From Humibacter sp049446075 (GTDB taxonomy: Bacteria > Actinomycetota > Actinomycetes > Actinomycetales > Microbacteriaceae), in assembly GCF_049446075.1 (NCBI RefSeq), contig NZ_JBMSEB010000002.1:124001-188000 (forward strand): a DNA stretch of 64,000 bases, read 5' to 3'. Every line of letters begins with the position of its first letter. Within the stretch, counting starts at the first letter, position 1. A program made the translations under genes and the position numbers. This document shows, in pieces, positions 47,756 through 57,063 of this stretch. The notes below the pieces were generated by a model. That model had not been told where the DNA came from. It ran no database searches and saw nothing but the letters and a program-made list of their open reading frames with translations.

Positions 47756-49051
47756 ATGAGAAGAGCGCGCAAAACGTCTCTACGTCTGGCGGGGGTCGCC
47801 GGCGTCGCAGTGATCGGCATGGTCTTGGCCGGCTGCTCAGGGGGAGGAGGCGGTGGCTCGGGCCCCGCTCAGCAGAACCTGGATGGCACGGGGCCCATCA
47901 CCTACGTTCAGGGCAAGGACAACAGCAACGTGGTTCGCCCGCTGATCGCGAAATGGAATCAGGCGCACCCGAACGAGAAGGTCACGTTCAAGGAGCAGTC
48001 CGACCAGGCCGACCAGCAGCACGACGACCTCGTGCAGAACTTCCAGGCCAAGAACGCCAACTACGACGTCGTCGACGTCGACGTGGTCTGGACGGCGGAG
48101 TTCGCGGCAAAGGGCTGGCTGCAGCCGCTGACCGGCAAGATGGCGATCGACACGTCGAAGCTGTTGAAGCCGACGGTCGCTACCGCCACCTACAACGGCA
48201 CGTTGTACGCGGCCCCGCAGACCAGCGACGGTGGGCTGCTCTATTACCGCACAGACCTGGTGAAGACCCCGCCCACCTCGTGGGACGAGATGATGAGCGA
48301 CTGCTCGATCGCAAAGCAGGCCGGCATCGGATGCTATGCAGGGCAGTTCGCGCAGTACGAGGGCCTCACGGTGAACGCGGCCGAGGCGATCAACACCGCA
48401 GGCGGCACGATCGTCGGCAAGGACGGCAAGACGCCGACCGTGAACTCGTCTGAGGCGAAGAAGGGCCTGCAGCGACTCGTCGACGCCTTCAAGGACGGCA
48501 ACATCCCCGCGGAGGCGATCACCTACCAGGAGGAGCAGGGCAGGCAGGCGTTCGAGTCGGGCAAGCTGCTGTTCCTGCGCAACTGGCCGTACGTGTACAA
48601 CCTGGCCAAGACCGACGGATCCAGCGTCGTGAAGGACAAGTTCGCGATCGCGCCGCTTCCGGGCAACGGCGACGGCAAGCCCGGCGCATCCAGCCTTGGC
48701 GGACACAACGCGGGCATCAGCGTGTACTCGAAGCACAAGAAGACGGCGCACGACTTCGTCGAGTTCCTGCAGAGCGCGGAGACACAGAAGTTCTTCGTGA
48801 CCCAGGGCTCGCTGTCGCCTGTGCTCGCCTCGCTGTACGACGACGCCAGCCTCAACGCCAAGTTCGGCTACCTGAAGACGCTCAAGACGTCGATCGAGAA
48901 CGCGGTTCCCCGCCCGGTGACCCCGTTCTACCCGGCGGTGACCAAGGCGATTCAGGACAACGCATACGGCGCACTGAAGGGTGACAAAACCGTCGACAAG
49001 GCGCTCAGCGACATGTCCGACGCCATCAAGGCGGCAGGCGCGGGAAGCTAG
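47756..49051 (+). CDS. Sugar-binding lipoprotein of the third ABC importer
   Basis: Family 1 solute-binding protein, 431 aa, with a Sec lipoprotein signal ending in LAGC near residue 26 and a Gly-rich linker. The mature N terminus ITYVQGKDNSNVVRPLIAKW and the later FLRNWPYVYNLAKTDG are typical of trehalose/maltose-type binding proteins; the ligand is not certain. The ATG at 47756 follows GAGGAG. Two permeases, a small membrane protein and a LacI gene follow on the same strand. Confidence 0.92.
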   Translation: MRRARKTSLRLAGVAGVAVIGMVLAGCSGGGGGGSGPAQQNLDGTGPITYVQGKDNSNVVRPLIAKWNQAHPNEKVTFKEQSDQADQQHDDLVQNFQAKNANYDVVDVDVVWTAEFAAKGWLQPLTGKMAIDTSKLLKPTVATATYNGTLYAAPQTSDGGLLYYRTDLVKTPPTSWDEMMSDCSIAKQAGIGCYAGQFAQYEGLTVNAAEAINTAGGTIVGKDGKTPTVNSSEAKKGLQRLVDAFKDGNIPAEAITYQEEQGRQAFESGKLLFLRNWPYVYNLAKTDGSSVVKDKFAIAPLPGNGDGKPGASSLGGHNAGISVYSKHKKTAHDFVEFLQSAETQKFFVTQGSLSPVLASLYDDASLNAKFGYLKTLKTSIENAVPRPVTPFYPAVTKAIQDNAYGALKGDKTVDKALSDMSDAIKAAGAGS

Positions 49052-49185
49052 CCGCGTCATCGGGCCGGCGTCGAGGCATCCGTCTCGCCGCCGGCCCATC
49101 CCCACCCATCTCTTTTCTTCGGCTCCGTCCGAGGCGTGCAGTCGCCGCGACGGGGTCATCGGCTCGAAAGCTCATGGAGGCGTGC

Positions 49186-50198
<1,013 letters not shown>

Positions 50199-50202
<4 letters not shown>

Positions 50203-51122
50203 GCGCCATCGCGGGGCCAGCCACTGCCACGACCGAAGGCGCGGATCTGCGGCGGTCCGGAACCAAGGCGGCGAATAAGACCGGCAGGCGCCGGCGCCGC
50301 AATCAGAGCCTCCGCACGGGCATCAGCGCCATCGTCATCGTCATCTGGTGCATCGCCCCGTTCTACTGGATGATCGTCACGTCGTTCCGCGACGTGGGCT
50401 TCACCTTCGACAACACGTTCTGGTTCACCCACGTCACGTTCGACAACTACGTCACGGCGCTGTCGACGAACCTCGGCAACCATCTTGGCCTCGCGCTGCT
50501 GAACAGCCTGATCATCGGCGCCGCGACCACCATCGTCTGCCTCTTGTTCGGCATCTTCGCCGCCTACGCGCTGGCGCGCCTGGACTTCCGGTTCAAGGGC
50601 ATCGTGATGGGCATCATCCTCGGCGCCTCGATGTTCCCTGGCGTCGCGCTGCTGACCCCGCTGTTCCAGCTCTTCACGAACTGGGGCTGGATCGGCACGT
50701 ACCAGGCACTGATTCTGCCGGACATCTCGTTCGCACTGCCGCTGACGGTCTACACGCTCACGTCGTTCTTCCGGGAGATGCCGTGGGATCTCGAGGAGGC
50801 CGCACGCATCGACGGCTGCACGTCGGCGCAGGCGTTCCGCAAGATCATCCTGCCGCTGGCCGCTCCCGCGGTCTTCACCACAGCCATCCTCGCGTTCATC
50901 GCCAGCTGGAACGAGTACCTCATCGCCAGCCAGCTGACCACCGATGCGACGCAGACGGTCACGGTGGCGATCGCCGGCTTCACCGGCAGCCAGCCACACC
51001 AGGAGCCGTACACGGCGGTCATGGCTGCCGGCGTCGTCGTGACGATCCCGCTCGTCATCCTGGTGCTGATCTTCCAGCGCCGCATCGTGGCCGGCCTGAC
51101 CGCCGGCGGTGTGAAGGGCTGA
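50199..51122 (+). CDS. Carbohydrate ABC transporter permease (MalG-type)
   Basis: A 307 aa membrane permease with an Arg-rich N-terminal tail, first helix near residues 44-64, EAA loop EAARIDGCTSAQAFRKIILP and a C-terminal FQRRIVAGLTAGGVKG. It completes the importer with the gene before it. Again no ATPase gene is present in the operon. Confidence 0.93.
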
Positions 51123-51127
51123 CGCCG

Positions 51128-51421
51128 GTGCCGCGCATCCGCATGTTGAGCAGCGCGTCGCAACCCGACCCGCGGGAGATCCTCGACCTCTTCATCGGGG
51201 GCATCGGGTTCTTCACGGCCGCGTTCTTCGTCATCACCGTGATCTACGAGCTAACGGGGCAGGATGCCCTCGGCTGGGCGATCACCCTGCTCGCGTTCGT
51301 CGTGCTGTTCGCACTGCTGCTGGCAGCACGGCACCGCATGACCGAACGGATGCGCCCCGCCGGCGATGACCACTTGGTGCGGCCTCCCACCGAGAACCGC
51401 ACCGGCACCACCGGCCACTAG
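51128..51421 (+). CDS. Small two-helix membrane protein
   Basis: A 97 aa protein (GTG at 51128; an ATG at 51143 would give 92 aa) with two hydrophobic helices, LFIGGIGFFTAAFFVITVIY near 26-45 and WAITLLAFVVLFALLLAAR near 53-71, and a polar C-terminal tail. I recognise no family. It lies five bases after the permease stop and eight before the LacI start, so it is very probably expressed with the importer and may be an accessory subunit. Confidence 0.65.
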   Translation: MPRIRMLSSASQPDPREILDLFIGGIGFFTAAFFVITVIYELTGQDALGWAITLLAFVVLFALLLAARHRMTERMRPAGDDHLVRPPTENRTGTTGH

Positions 51422-51429
51422 GTTCCGCA

Positions 51430-52437
51430 ATGACCGGCATCGATGACGTCGCACGCGCGAGCGGCGTGTCCACGGCCACGGTGTCGCGCGCTCTGCGCGG
51501 CTTGCCGAACGTGGCACCGACGACGAGGGAGGCGGTCAGGCGGGCGGCCGACCACCTCGGGTACGTGCCGTCCGCGGGCGCGGCAGGGCTGGCATCCGGT
51601 CGCACGCTCGCGATGGGAGCCGTGGTCCCGTCGGTGAGCAGGTGGTTCTATACCTCGGTGCTCGAGGGCATCGACCGTGAGCTGCGCGAGGCGAGCTACG
51701 ACCTCATCCTGTTCAACCTCGGCGGGCGCGGCGGGGACCGGTCGCGCGTCTTCCACAGGTCGATCCTGCGCAAGCGCACCGATGCGCTCGTGGCGTTGTG
51801 CCTCGACTTCAGCGCGGAGGAACGCAGGCAGCTCGCGTCGACCGGGCACCCGACCATCGCGGTGGGCGGACCGGTGCGCGGCATCCGTCACATCGGCATC
51901 GACGACCTCGGCGTGGCGGAGGCCGCGACGAGGCACCTCATCGACCTTGGTCACACCGACATCGCCTACCTGGGCGGCGACGACGAGGAAGGACTGAACC
52001 CAACTGTGCCGCGGTCGAGGCAGAAGGGGTGGCGCCGGGCGATGGAGGCCGCCGGGCTCGCGGCACGCGACGACCGGGTGCTGCACGGCCGGTTCGACAC
52101 CGAGGTCAGCCGGCACGCAGTGGACGCCATGCTGGATGCCGCGGACGGGCATCCGACCGCCATCTTCGCCGGCAGCGACGAGATGGCCATGGGGGCCATG
52201 CTGTCGCTGTGGGCGCACCGGCTACGCATCCCGGACGACGTCTCCGTGATCGGCGTCGACGGGCATCCGCTTTCCGGCGTGTTCTCGCTGAGCACCTTCG
52301 AGCAGGATCCCGCGGCGCAGGGTGCTGCGGCCGCCCGGATGCTGCTGGACGAGTTGGCGGGCAGTGACAAGCGCATGCGGTCGGTACGGCATCCCGTGCG
52401 TTTCGTCGACCGCGGCAGCACGGCGCCGCCGCGCTGA
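51430..52437 (+). CDS. LacI-family regulator of the third importer
   Basis: A 335 aa regulator with helix-turn-helix GIDDVARASGVSTATVSRAL at residues 3-22 and a sugar-sensor domain (LAMGAVVPSVSRWFYTSVLE, DDVSVIGVDGHPLSGVFSLS). It is the last gene of the importer operon and is the likely reader of the palindrome at 47661-47690, giving an autoregulated unit. The ATG lacks a clear ribosome-binding site, and coupling from the small membrane gene is likely. Confidence 0.9.
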   Translation: MTGIDDVARASGVSTATVSRALRGLPNVAPTTREAVRRAADHLGYVPSAGAAGLASGRTLAMGAVVPSVSRWFYTSVLEGIDRELREASYDLILFNLGGRGGDRSRVFHRSILRKRTDALVALCLDFSAEERRQLASTGHPTIAVGGPVRGIRHIGIDDLGVAEAATRHLIDLGHTDIAYLGGDDEEGLNPTVPRSRQKGWRRAMEAAGLAARDDRVLHGRFDTEVSRHAVDAMLDAADGHPTAIFAGSDEMAMGAMLSLWAHRLRIPDDVSVIGVDGHPLSGVFSLSTFEQDPAAQGAAAARMLLDELAGSDKRMRSVRHPVRFVDRGSTAPPR

Positions 52438-52583
52438 CACGGCGGCGGAGGGCAGGGCTCAGCTCTGGGGAGCTGGCAGCGGGTCTGGCGGGAGCGCCGC
52501 GAAGCTGCGCGGCGGCATGTCTCCGGAGAGTCGGCCCTGCCCACCTGAACCTTGAGGGCCGCGGCCGGCGCTAGCCTGCCGAT

Positions 52584-53021
52584 ATGGCATCCTTCAGACT
52601 CGATCATGTCGGTGTGGTTGTGCGCGACCTCGAGCGCGTCGTGGACTTCTTCGTCGCGCTCGGGTTCACGCGCGAGGGCTCGTCCGAGGTGAGCGGGGAA
52701 TGGGTGGACCGCATCATCGGCCTCGGGGATGTGCGAAGCGAGGTGGTGTTCCTCCGCCCGCCTGGCGGCGGTGCGGCGCTCGAGCTGTCTGCGTTCCGCT
52801 CCCCCGAAGCGATCGGCGAGGAGGACCTGCCGTCGAACACGGTCGGATACCGCCATCTCAGCTATGAGGTCGACGACCTCGACGCGGTCGTCGCCAACAG
52901 CAGGGCCGCCGGCTACGACCTGGTCGGCGAGCTCGTCGACTACGAGGATGTCTACCGCCTCGGCTACCTCCGCGGACCGGAGGGCCTCCTCGTAGAAGTG
53001 GCGCAGTCCCTGCGCAGCTGA
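52584..53021 (+). CDS. VOC-superfamily (glyoxalase-like) protein
   Basis: A 145 aa protein of the vicinal-oxygen-chelate fold: RLDHVGVVVRDLERVVDFF at the start supplies the first metal His, HLSYEVDDLDAVV the second, and GPEGLLVEVAQ the final Glu. These residues fit a metal-dependent lyase, dioxygenase or resistance enzyme; the substrate is unknown. TAGCCT lies six bases before the ATG with no ribosome-binding site, so the transcript may be leaderless. Confidence 0.82.
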   Translation: MASFRLDHVGVVVRDLERVVDFFVALGFTREGSSEVSGEWVDRIIGLGDVRSEVVFLRPPGGGAALELSAFRSPEAIGEEDLPSNTVGYRHLSYEVDDLDAVVANSRAAGYDLVGELVDYEDVYRLGYLRGPEGLLVEVAQSLRS

Positions 53022-53058
53022 GTGGTCAGGGAGCCGGCTTCGGTCCGCCCCTGGGGTC

Positions 53059-54420
53059 TTAGTCGGCGTCGCCGATGGCGATCGCCTCCGCCTCCTGCTC
53101 CGCGTTCTCGACGGCGCCGTCCGCCCGACGGAGCGCGCGCCGGCCGAAGACCACGATGAGCGTCGAGATCACGAGCACGGCCGTCCCGAAGAAGAACGGA
53201 ACGGCAGCACCGAAGGAGTTGCCCAGCGCTGCGGCGACGGGAGGAGCGACGGCGCCACCGATGAAGCGAACACCTGAGTAGGCGGACGACGCCACGGGAC
53301 GGGGAAGATCTGTCGCCTCCATGGAGCACTCGGTGAGCACGGTGTTGAGGATGCCTAGGAAGATGCCGCCCACGATCACCAGAACGATGATGGCGACGAT
53401 CGACTTCACGAGCAGGGCGATCAGCAACAGGTCGGCCGCGAGCAGCGGGATGACCATGATGAGCACCGTGGTGCGGCGCAGCCGGTTGGTCAGCGCGGGA
53501 GCGAGCCACACGGATGAGATGGCGAGCGCGATTCCCCAACCGGTGAAGATGAGGCCTAGCGGGATGGCGGCATCCAGGCCGAGGTCGGCCAACGCGAACG
53601 GTGTGTAGGCCAGCAGCACGAAGAAGCCCATGTTGTAGAACAGCGCTGCTCCGGCCATGACGCCGAGACCGGGGCGGGCGAGGCCGCGGAACGGTGCCGT
53701 CAGCTTCGTGGGCGTTGGCTTGGACTCGCTGCCCTTGCGCAGCATGGTCATGATCGCGACGAAGCCGACGGCCATGAGCGTCGCCGTGCCGAAGAACGGT
53801 CCACGCCACGACACGTTGCCGAGCAGGCCGCCGAGGAGCGGGCCGAGGGCCATCCCGAGGCCGAGGGCCGCCTCATAGAGGATGATCGCCTGCGAGGCAC
53901 CGCCGGATGCCGCACCGACGATGGCGGCGAGCGCGGTGGAGATGAACAGCGCGTTGCCGAGTCCCCAGCCTGCCCGGAACCCAATGATCTCCCACACCGA
54001 ACCGCTCGCGCCGGCGAGCGCCGCGAAGACCACGATGACCGCGAGCCCGATGAGCAGCGTCTTCTTCGTGCCGATGCGGGTGGACAGCCAGCTCGTGAAG
54101 AACATGGCGGCACCGGTGATGAGCAGGTAGGTCGTGAAGAGCAGCTCGGTCTGCGACGGGGTGGCTTTCAGGCTTGCCGCGATAGCGGGCAGGATCGGGT
54201 CGACGAGACCGATGCCCATGAACGAGACGACGCAGGCGAAGGCCACTGCCCACACGGCGAGCGGCTGCTTCAGGATGCCGCTGCCTCCGGAATGCCCACC
54301 GGCGTGCGGGTTGTTCGCTCCACTGCTTCGTGCGGTGGGCGTGGCATCCGCCCGGTTCTTGGCGGCGCCGACCGTGGGCTGTGCGATGGAGTTCGTGTCG
54401 GGGATGTCGGTCTGGGTCAT
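53059..54420 (-). CDS. MFS drug-efflux-type transporter
   Basis: A 453 aa permease with a long polar N-terminal tail (about 50 residues) and twelve predicted helices. The motif LSTRIGTKKTLLIG follows helix 2 and LYEAALGLGMALGPLLGG marks helix 5, as in proton-driven multidrug exporters. It begins five bases after the MarR stop on the same strand, so expression is probably controlled by that MarR repressor. Confidence 0.88.
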   Translation of the reverse strand: MTQTDIPDTNSIAQPTVGAAKNRADATPTARSSGANNPHAGGHSGGSGILKQPLAVWAVAFACVVSFMGIGLVDPILPAIAASLKATPSQTELLFTTYLLITGAAMFFTSWLSTRIGTKKTLLIGLAVIVVFAALAGASGSVWEIIGFRAGWGLGNALFISTALAAIVGAASGGASQAIILYEAALGLGMALGPLLGGLLGNVSWRGPFFGTATLMAVGFVAIMTMLRKGSESKPTPTKLTAPFRGLARPGLGVMAGAALFYNMGFFVLLAYTPFALADLGLDAAIPLGLIFTGWGIALAISSVWLAPALTNRLRRTTVLIMVIPLLAADLLLIALLVKSIVAIIVLVIVGGIFLGILNTVLTECSMEATDLPRPVASSAYSGVRFIGGAVAPPVAAALGNSFGAAVPFFFGTAVLVISTLIVVFGRRALRRADGAVENAEQEAEAIAIGDAD

Positions 54421-54425
54421 CGAGA

Positions 54426-54935
54426 TCAGTCGTTCGTCTTTCCTGAGAGGGGGTTTGCTGAGGCGGATGCCTCCGCCAGCCGGGGAAGCAGCAGCTCGAG
54501 GGCACGCTGCATGGTGCGGCGATCGTCGTCGGACAGGTCCTGGAAGTACGGCAGCAGGGCGCTCGCAAGGTTGTTGCGCCACTCCACGAGCTGGATGATG
54601 CCCTTCGCGGAAATGCCGATCTGCCATGCCCTGGCATCGTCGGCGTCTGCGATGCGCTTCACCCATTCGCGTTCGACGAGGCCGGCCACGATCTTGGTCA
54701 TCGTCGGCTGGGCGACGTGACTCAGGGCGGCGAGTTCGCCGAGGCGCATCGGGCCGGACTGCTGAAGCACGGCGAGCGTGCGCCACGTGGCTGGGCCTTC
54801 TGGCCCACCGGAGAGACGGTGGGCCAGTCGGGTGAGTCGGCCAGAGAGCTGCACGTAGTCGCTCAGAAGGTATCGCAGTTCAGCGTCGCTGCCCGTGTCG
54901 TCCCTGAAGGGAAGAGAGATCGGTTCGGTAAGCAT
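54426..54935 (-). CDS. MarR-family repressor
   Basis: A 169 aa winged-helix protein: LAALSHVAQPTMTKIVAGLVERE is the recognition region near residues 72-94, flanked by helical dimerisation segments. It should respond to a toxic ligand and repress itself and the efflux gene downstream. The start codon lies six bases from a consensus -10 box, and no ribosome-binding site exists, so translation is probably leaderless. The promoter is filled by a perfect palindrome (54945-54965). Confidence 0.9.
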   Translation of the reverse strand: MLTEPISLPFRDDTGSDAELRYLLSDYVQLSGRLTRLAHRLSGGPEGPATWRTLAVLQQSGPMRLGELAALSHVAQPTMTKIVAGLVEREWVKRIADADDARAWQIGISAKGIIQLVEWRNNLASALLPYFQDLSDDDRRTMQRALELLLPRLAEASASANPLSGKTND

Positions 54936-54941
54936 GAAACT

Positions 54942-54970
54942 ATTATATATAGCTTAGCTATATATCTCAA
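54942..54970 (-). promoter_or_regulatory. MarR promoter with embedded palindromic operator
   Basis: On the minus strand TTGAGA (54970-54965), a 17-base spacer and TATAAT (54947-54942) form a near-consensus promoter. ATATATAGC-TTA-GCTATATAT (54945-54965) fills the spacer. The predicted start site coincides with the MarR ATG. The AT-rich patch contrasts sharply with the surrounding GC-rich DNA. Confidence 0.8.
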
Positions 54971-55109
54971 GCCGGGCGCCTCCGCGGCGTCGCCTCCGCT
55001 TCCGCCCAGTCGAGTCCCGCTTCTGCTCTGCCGCGCCCCGGGGCGGCCGAGCCCCGTACCGGACCGCCGAGCCTCGACCGGCGGCCACGCCCCGGCGGCG
55101 GCCGCTCTG

Positions 55110-55184
55110 AAAACAGCAGTGATCACGCTCTCGCGCCGAGAACAGCAGGAATCCTGCTGTTCTCGGGCACTTCTGCTGTTTTCG
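55110..55184. repeat. Nested palindromes (CAGCAG/CTGCTG)
   Basis: The inner arms CCGAGAACAGCAGGA (55137-55151) and TCCTGCTGTTCTCGG (55153-55167) are perfect with a one-base centre. The outer arms GAAAACAGCAG (55110-55120) and CTGCTGTTTTC (55174-55184) repeat the same core. It lies in the 612-base gene-free gap upstream of MarR. Confidence 0.75.
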
Positions 55185-55262
55185 GCGGGAGCTGCCGGGT
55201 GGGGTCAGTATCGGCTCTCAGCGGCCGCTGAGGCCGGCGGTTCGCCACCAAACACGACACGT

Positions 55263-55321
55263 TTTCAGGACATGCGGAAGGCGGGTGACATAGCGCCCGC
55301 GGATGAGGCCATGTCCTGAAA
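55263..55321. repeat. Hairpin repeat family A, copy 3
   Basis: TTTCAGGACAT (55263-55273) pairs perfectly with ATGTCCTGAAA (55311-55321) around a 37-base spacer. This is the cleanest copy of the element also seen at 1405 and 1605. It lies downstream of rplL. Confidence 0.75.
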
Positions 55322-55460
55322 TCGTGGGTGTTTGTGTGGGTGGGGGAACCTCAGCCGACGCGGTCCTGCGGACGAGACGGGCGGGATGGGCCGGATCGGG
55401 TGACGCAACGCGGGCAACGGCACCACCGGGTCGCGGGGTGCGGCGCTTCGGACACGACGA

Positions 55461-55490
55461 AGGGCGCCACCCCTGATGGGATGACGCCCT
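55461..55490 (-). terminator. Imperfect hairpin downstream of rplL
   Basis: AGGGCG (55461-55466) and CGCCCT (55485-55490) can close a stem with an inner CCC/GGG pair. It is 58 bases past the rplL stop, and the T-run is missing. Confidence 0.35.
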
Positions 55491-55547
55491 CGCTGCGGTT
55501 CTGCACGCCATAAGGCCTGCGGAACGATGCCCCTACCGGGGCGGGAA

Positions 55548-55943
55548 CTACTTGAGCGTGACGGTCGCGCCGGCCTCTTCGAGGGCAGCCTTCGCCTTCT
55601 CGGCGGTCTCCTTGTTCGCGCCCTCGAGCACGGCCTTCGGAGCACCGTCGACGACGGCCTTCGCCTCGCCAAGGCCGAGCGAGGTCAGCTCGCGCACGAC
55701 CTTGATGACCTGGATCTTCTTCTCGCCAGCGGCCTCGAGAACGACATCGAACGAGTCCTTCTCCTCGACCTCTTCGGCACCGGCACCTGCGCCACCGGCG
55801 GCCGGCGCGGCAGCGACGGCGACGGGAGCGGCGGCGGTGACCTCGAAGGTCTCCTCGAACGCCTTGACGAACTCCGACAGCTCGATGAGCGTCAGACCCT
55901 TGAACTGCTCGAGCAGCTCCTCGGTGGACAGCTTGTCAGCCAT
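55548..55943 (-). CDS. rplL: 50S ribosomal protein L7/L12
   Basis: Stalk protein of the large ribosomal subunit, 131 aa. The N-terminal dimerisation domain (KLSTEELLEQFKGLTLIEL) is joined by an Ala/Gly-rich hinge (about 36-57) to the C-terminal factor-binding domain (FDVVLEAAGEKKIQVIKVVR, GLGEAKAVVDGAPK). It recruits elongation factors. An AAGGAGAAG ribosome-binding site precedes the ATG. It lies 70 bases after rplJ, the universal order. Confidence 0.98.
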   Translation of the reverse strand: MADKLSTEELLEQFKGLTLIELSEFVKAFEETFEVTAAAPVAVAAAPAAGGAGAGAEEVEEKDSFDVVLEAAGEKKIQVIKVVRELTSLGLGEAKAVVDGAPKAVLEGANKETAEKAKAALEEAGATVTLK

Positions 55944-56013
55944 TTTCTTCTCCTTGGTTTCTACGTGTACTCACCGCGGCGAGCATCCTTCACCCCGAAT
56001 GGGCGGTGGATGC

Positions 56014-56529
56014 CTACGCTGCGGACTCCTGCTTCTCACGCAGCGCGTCGACCGTGCGGACGGCCTTCGACAGCGGCGCGTTGAACAGATATGCGGCTCC
56101 GAACAGCGAGGCCTTGAAGGCGCCGGCCAGCTTGGCCAGCAGCACCTCACGGGACTCGAGGTCGGCGAGCTTGCCTACCTCTTCGGCGGTAAGGGGGCTG
56201 CCATCGAAGTAGCCGCCCTTGACGACGAGAAGGGGGTTCGCCTTGGCGAAGTCACGCAGACCCTTTGCGACGTTCACGGGGTCACCGTGCACGAAGGCGA
56301 TCGCGGACGGTCCGGCGAGCTCGTCGTCGAACGTCGAGATGCCGGCGTTGTTCGCCGCGATCTTGGTCAGCGTGTTCTTCACCACGGCGTAGGTCGCGTC
56401 TGCACTGATGGACCTGCGGAGCTCCTTGAGCTTCGCAACAGACAGACCGCGATACTCGGTCAGCAGAACGGCGGTCGAGCTCTTGAACTTCTCTTCGAGC
56501 TCGGCAACCGTGGCTTCCTTGTTCGCCAT
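56014..56529 (-). CDS. rplJ: 50S ribosomal protein L10
   Basis: A 171 aa ribosomal protein that anchors L7/L12 dimers to the 50S subunit. Its N terminus is KEATVAELEEKFKSSTAVLL, followed by TEYRGLSVAKLKELRR and VVKNTLTKIAANNAGI, with a helical C-terminal segment for L12 binding. The start at 56529 follows GAGGAG; the frame is open upstream but crosses the leader hairpin. Expression is probably controlled by the L10 leader. Confidence 0.97.
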   Translation of the reverse strand: MANKEATVAELEEKFKSSTAVLLTEYRGLSVAKLKELRRSISADATYAVVKNTLTKIAANNAGISTFDDELAGPSAIAFVHGDPVNVAKGLRDFAKANPLLVVKGGYFDGSPLTAEEVGKLADLESREVLLAKLAGAFKASLFGAAYLFNAPLSKAVRTVDALREKQESAA

Positions 56530-56767
56530 GGCCACTCCTCTTACATACGAGACGCGCTGCGGATGCTGCGCGTCGCCTTCGCACCGGCCGGAAATGAAAA
56601 AAGCTCCGTGCGCAGGCACGGAGCGTGTCGAACGGCAGCGAAATGCTGCCATCTTCTCGTTCTCGCCTGCGCGGGCCGTCTCGGTTCGGGCGGCACATTT
56701 CGGTGCTGTCCGGCTCGAGAACCTTCGATCGACGTGCTGGCACGCCGATGACCGGCGGTCTTGGGCA
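56530..56767 (-). ncRNA. L10 (rplJ) mRNA leader
   Basis: A leader of about 238 bases from the predicted start near 56767 to rplJ. It holds a GGCAGC/GCTGCC hairpin just upstream of the terminator-like hairpin at 56597-56624. CGCAGGC (minus strand, 56671-56665) is complementary to GCCTGCG in the loop of that hairpin, giving a possible alternative pairing. By family precedent, L10-L12 binding to such leaders represses the operon. Confidence 0.6.
56597..56624 (-). terminator. Attenuator hairpin in the rplJ leader
   Basis: On the minus strand GCTCCGTG-CCTGCG-CACGGAGC (56624-56603) is a perfect eight-base-pair stem followed by six T residues (56602-56597). This is the only textbook intrinsic terminator in the window, and it lies upstream of rplJ rather than after a gene. 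Confidence 0.85.
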
Positions 56768-56773
56768 TCCACA

Positions 56774-56802
56774 ATCGTACGCGACGGCGAACGGATGCCC
56801 AA
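56774..56802 (-). promoter_or_regulatory. Predicted rplJ promoter
   Basis: On the minus strand TTGGGC (56802-56797), a 17-base gap and TACGAT (56779-56774). The gap 56803-56875 shows nothing else of note. Confidence 0.5.
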
Positions 56803-56875
56803 ATCGAGGTCGCAGACATCCGCGTGCGTCGCTCCGCACGACACCGCGCGGTGACAGGCATCCATCGACGCTCTT

Positions 56876-56955
56876 CCGAAAATCGGAGATTCGCGCCGAC
56901 GCGCGGGCTGGCCGCGACGCTCGTCGGCGGGTCGCGACGAATCTCCGATTTTCGG
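56876..56955. repeat. Hairpin repeat family B, copy 3
   Basis: CCGAAAATCGGAGATTCG (56876-56893) is perfectly complementary to CGAATCTCCGATTTTCGG (56938-56955). The length, about 80 bases, equals that of the other two copies. Confidence 0.85.
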
Positions 56956-57021
56956 CAGGGCTTGGCAGGGCTCGGCAGGGCTTGGCAGGGTTTGGCAGGG
57001 CTTCCAGGGCTTGGCAGGGCT
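56954..57021. repeat. Short tandem repeat, 10-base unit GGCAGGGCTT
   Basis: Units start at 56954, 56964, 56974, 56984 and 56994, with degenerate copies to about 57021. The array begins inside the end of the family B element and runs towards the 3' end of the SDR gene. Confidence 0.8.
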
Positions 57022-57063
57022 TTGCGGATGCTCCGCGGATGCTCGGCCGCAGGTCAGCAGCGG

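Noticed and set aside
54936..55547. Possible small gene or tRNA in the 612-base gap
   Set aside because: No tRNA-like T-arm or clover-leaf pattern and no reading frame with a start signal; only hairpin repeats and the MarR promoter are supported.
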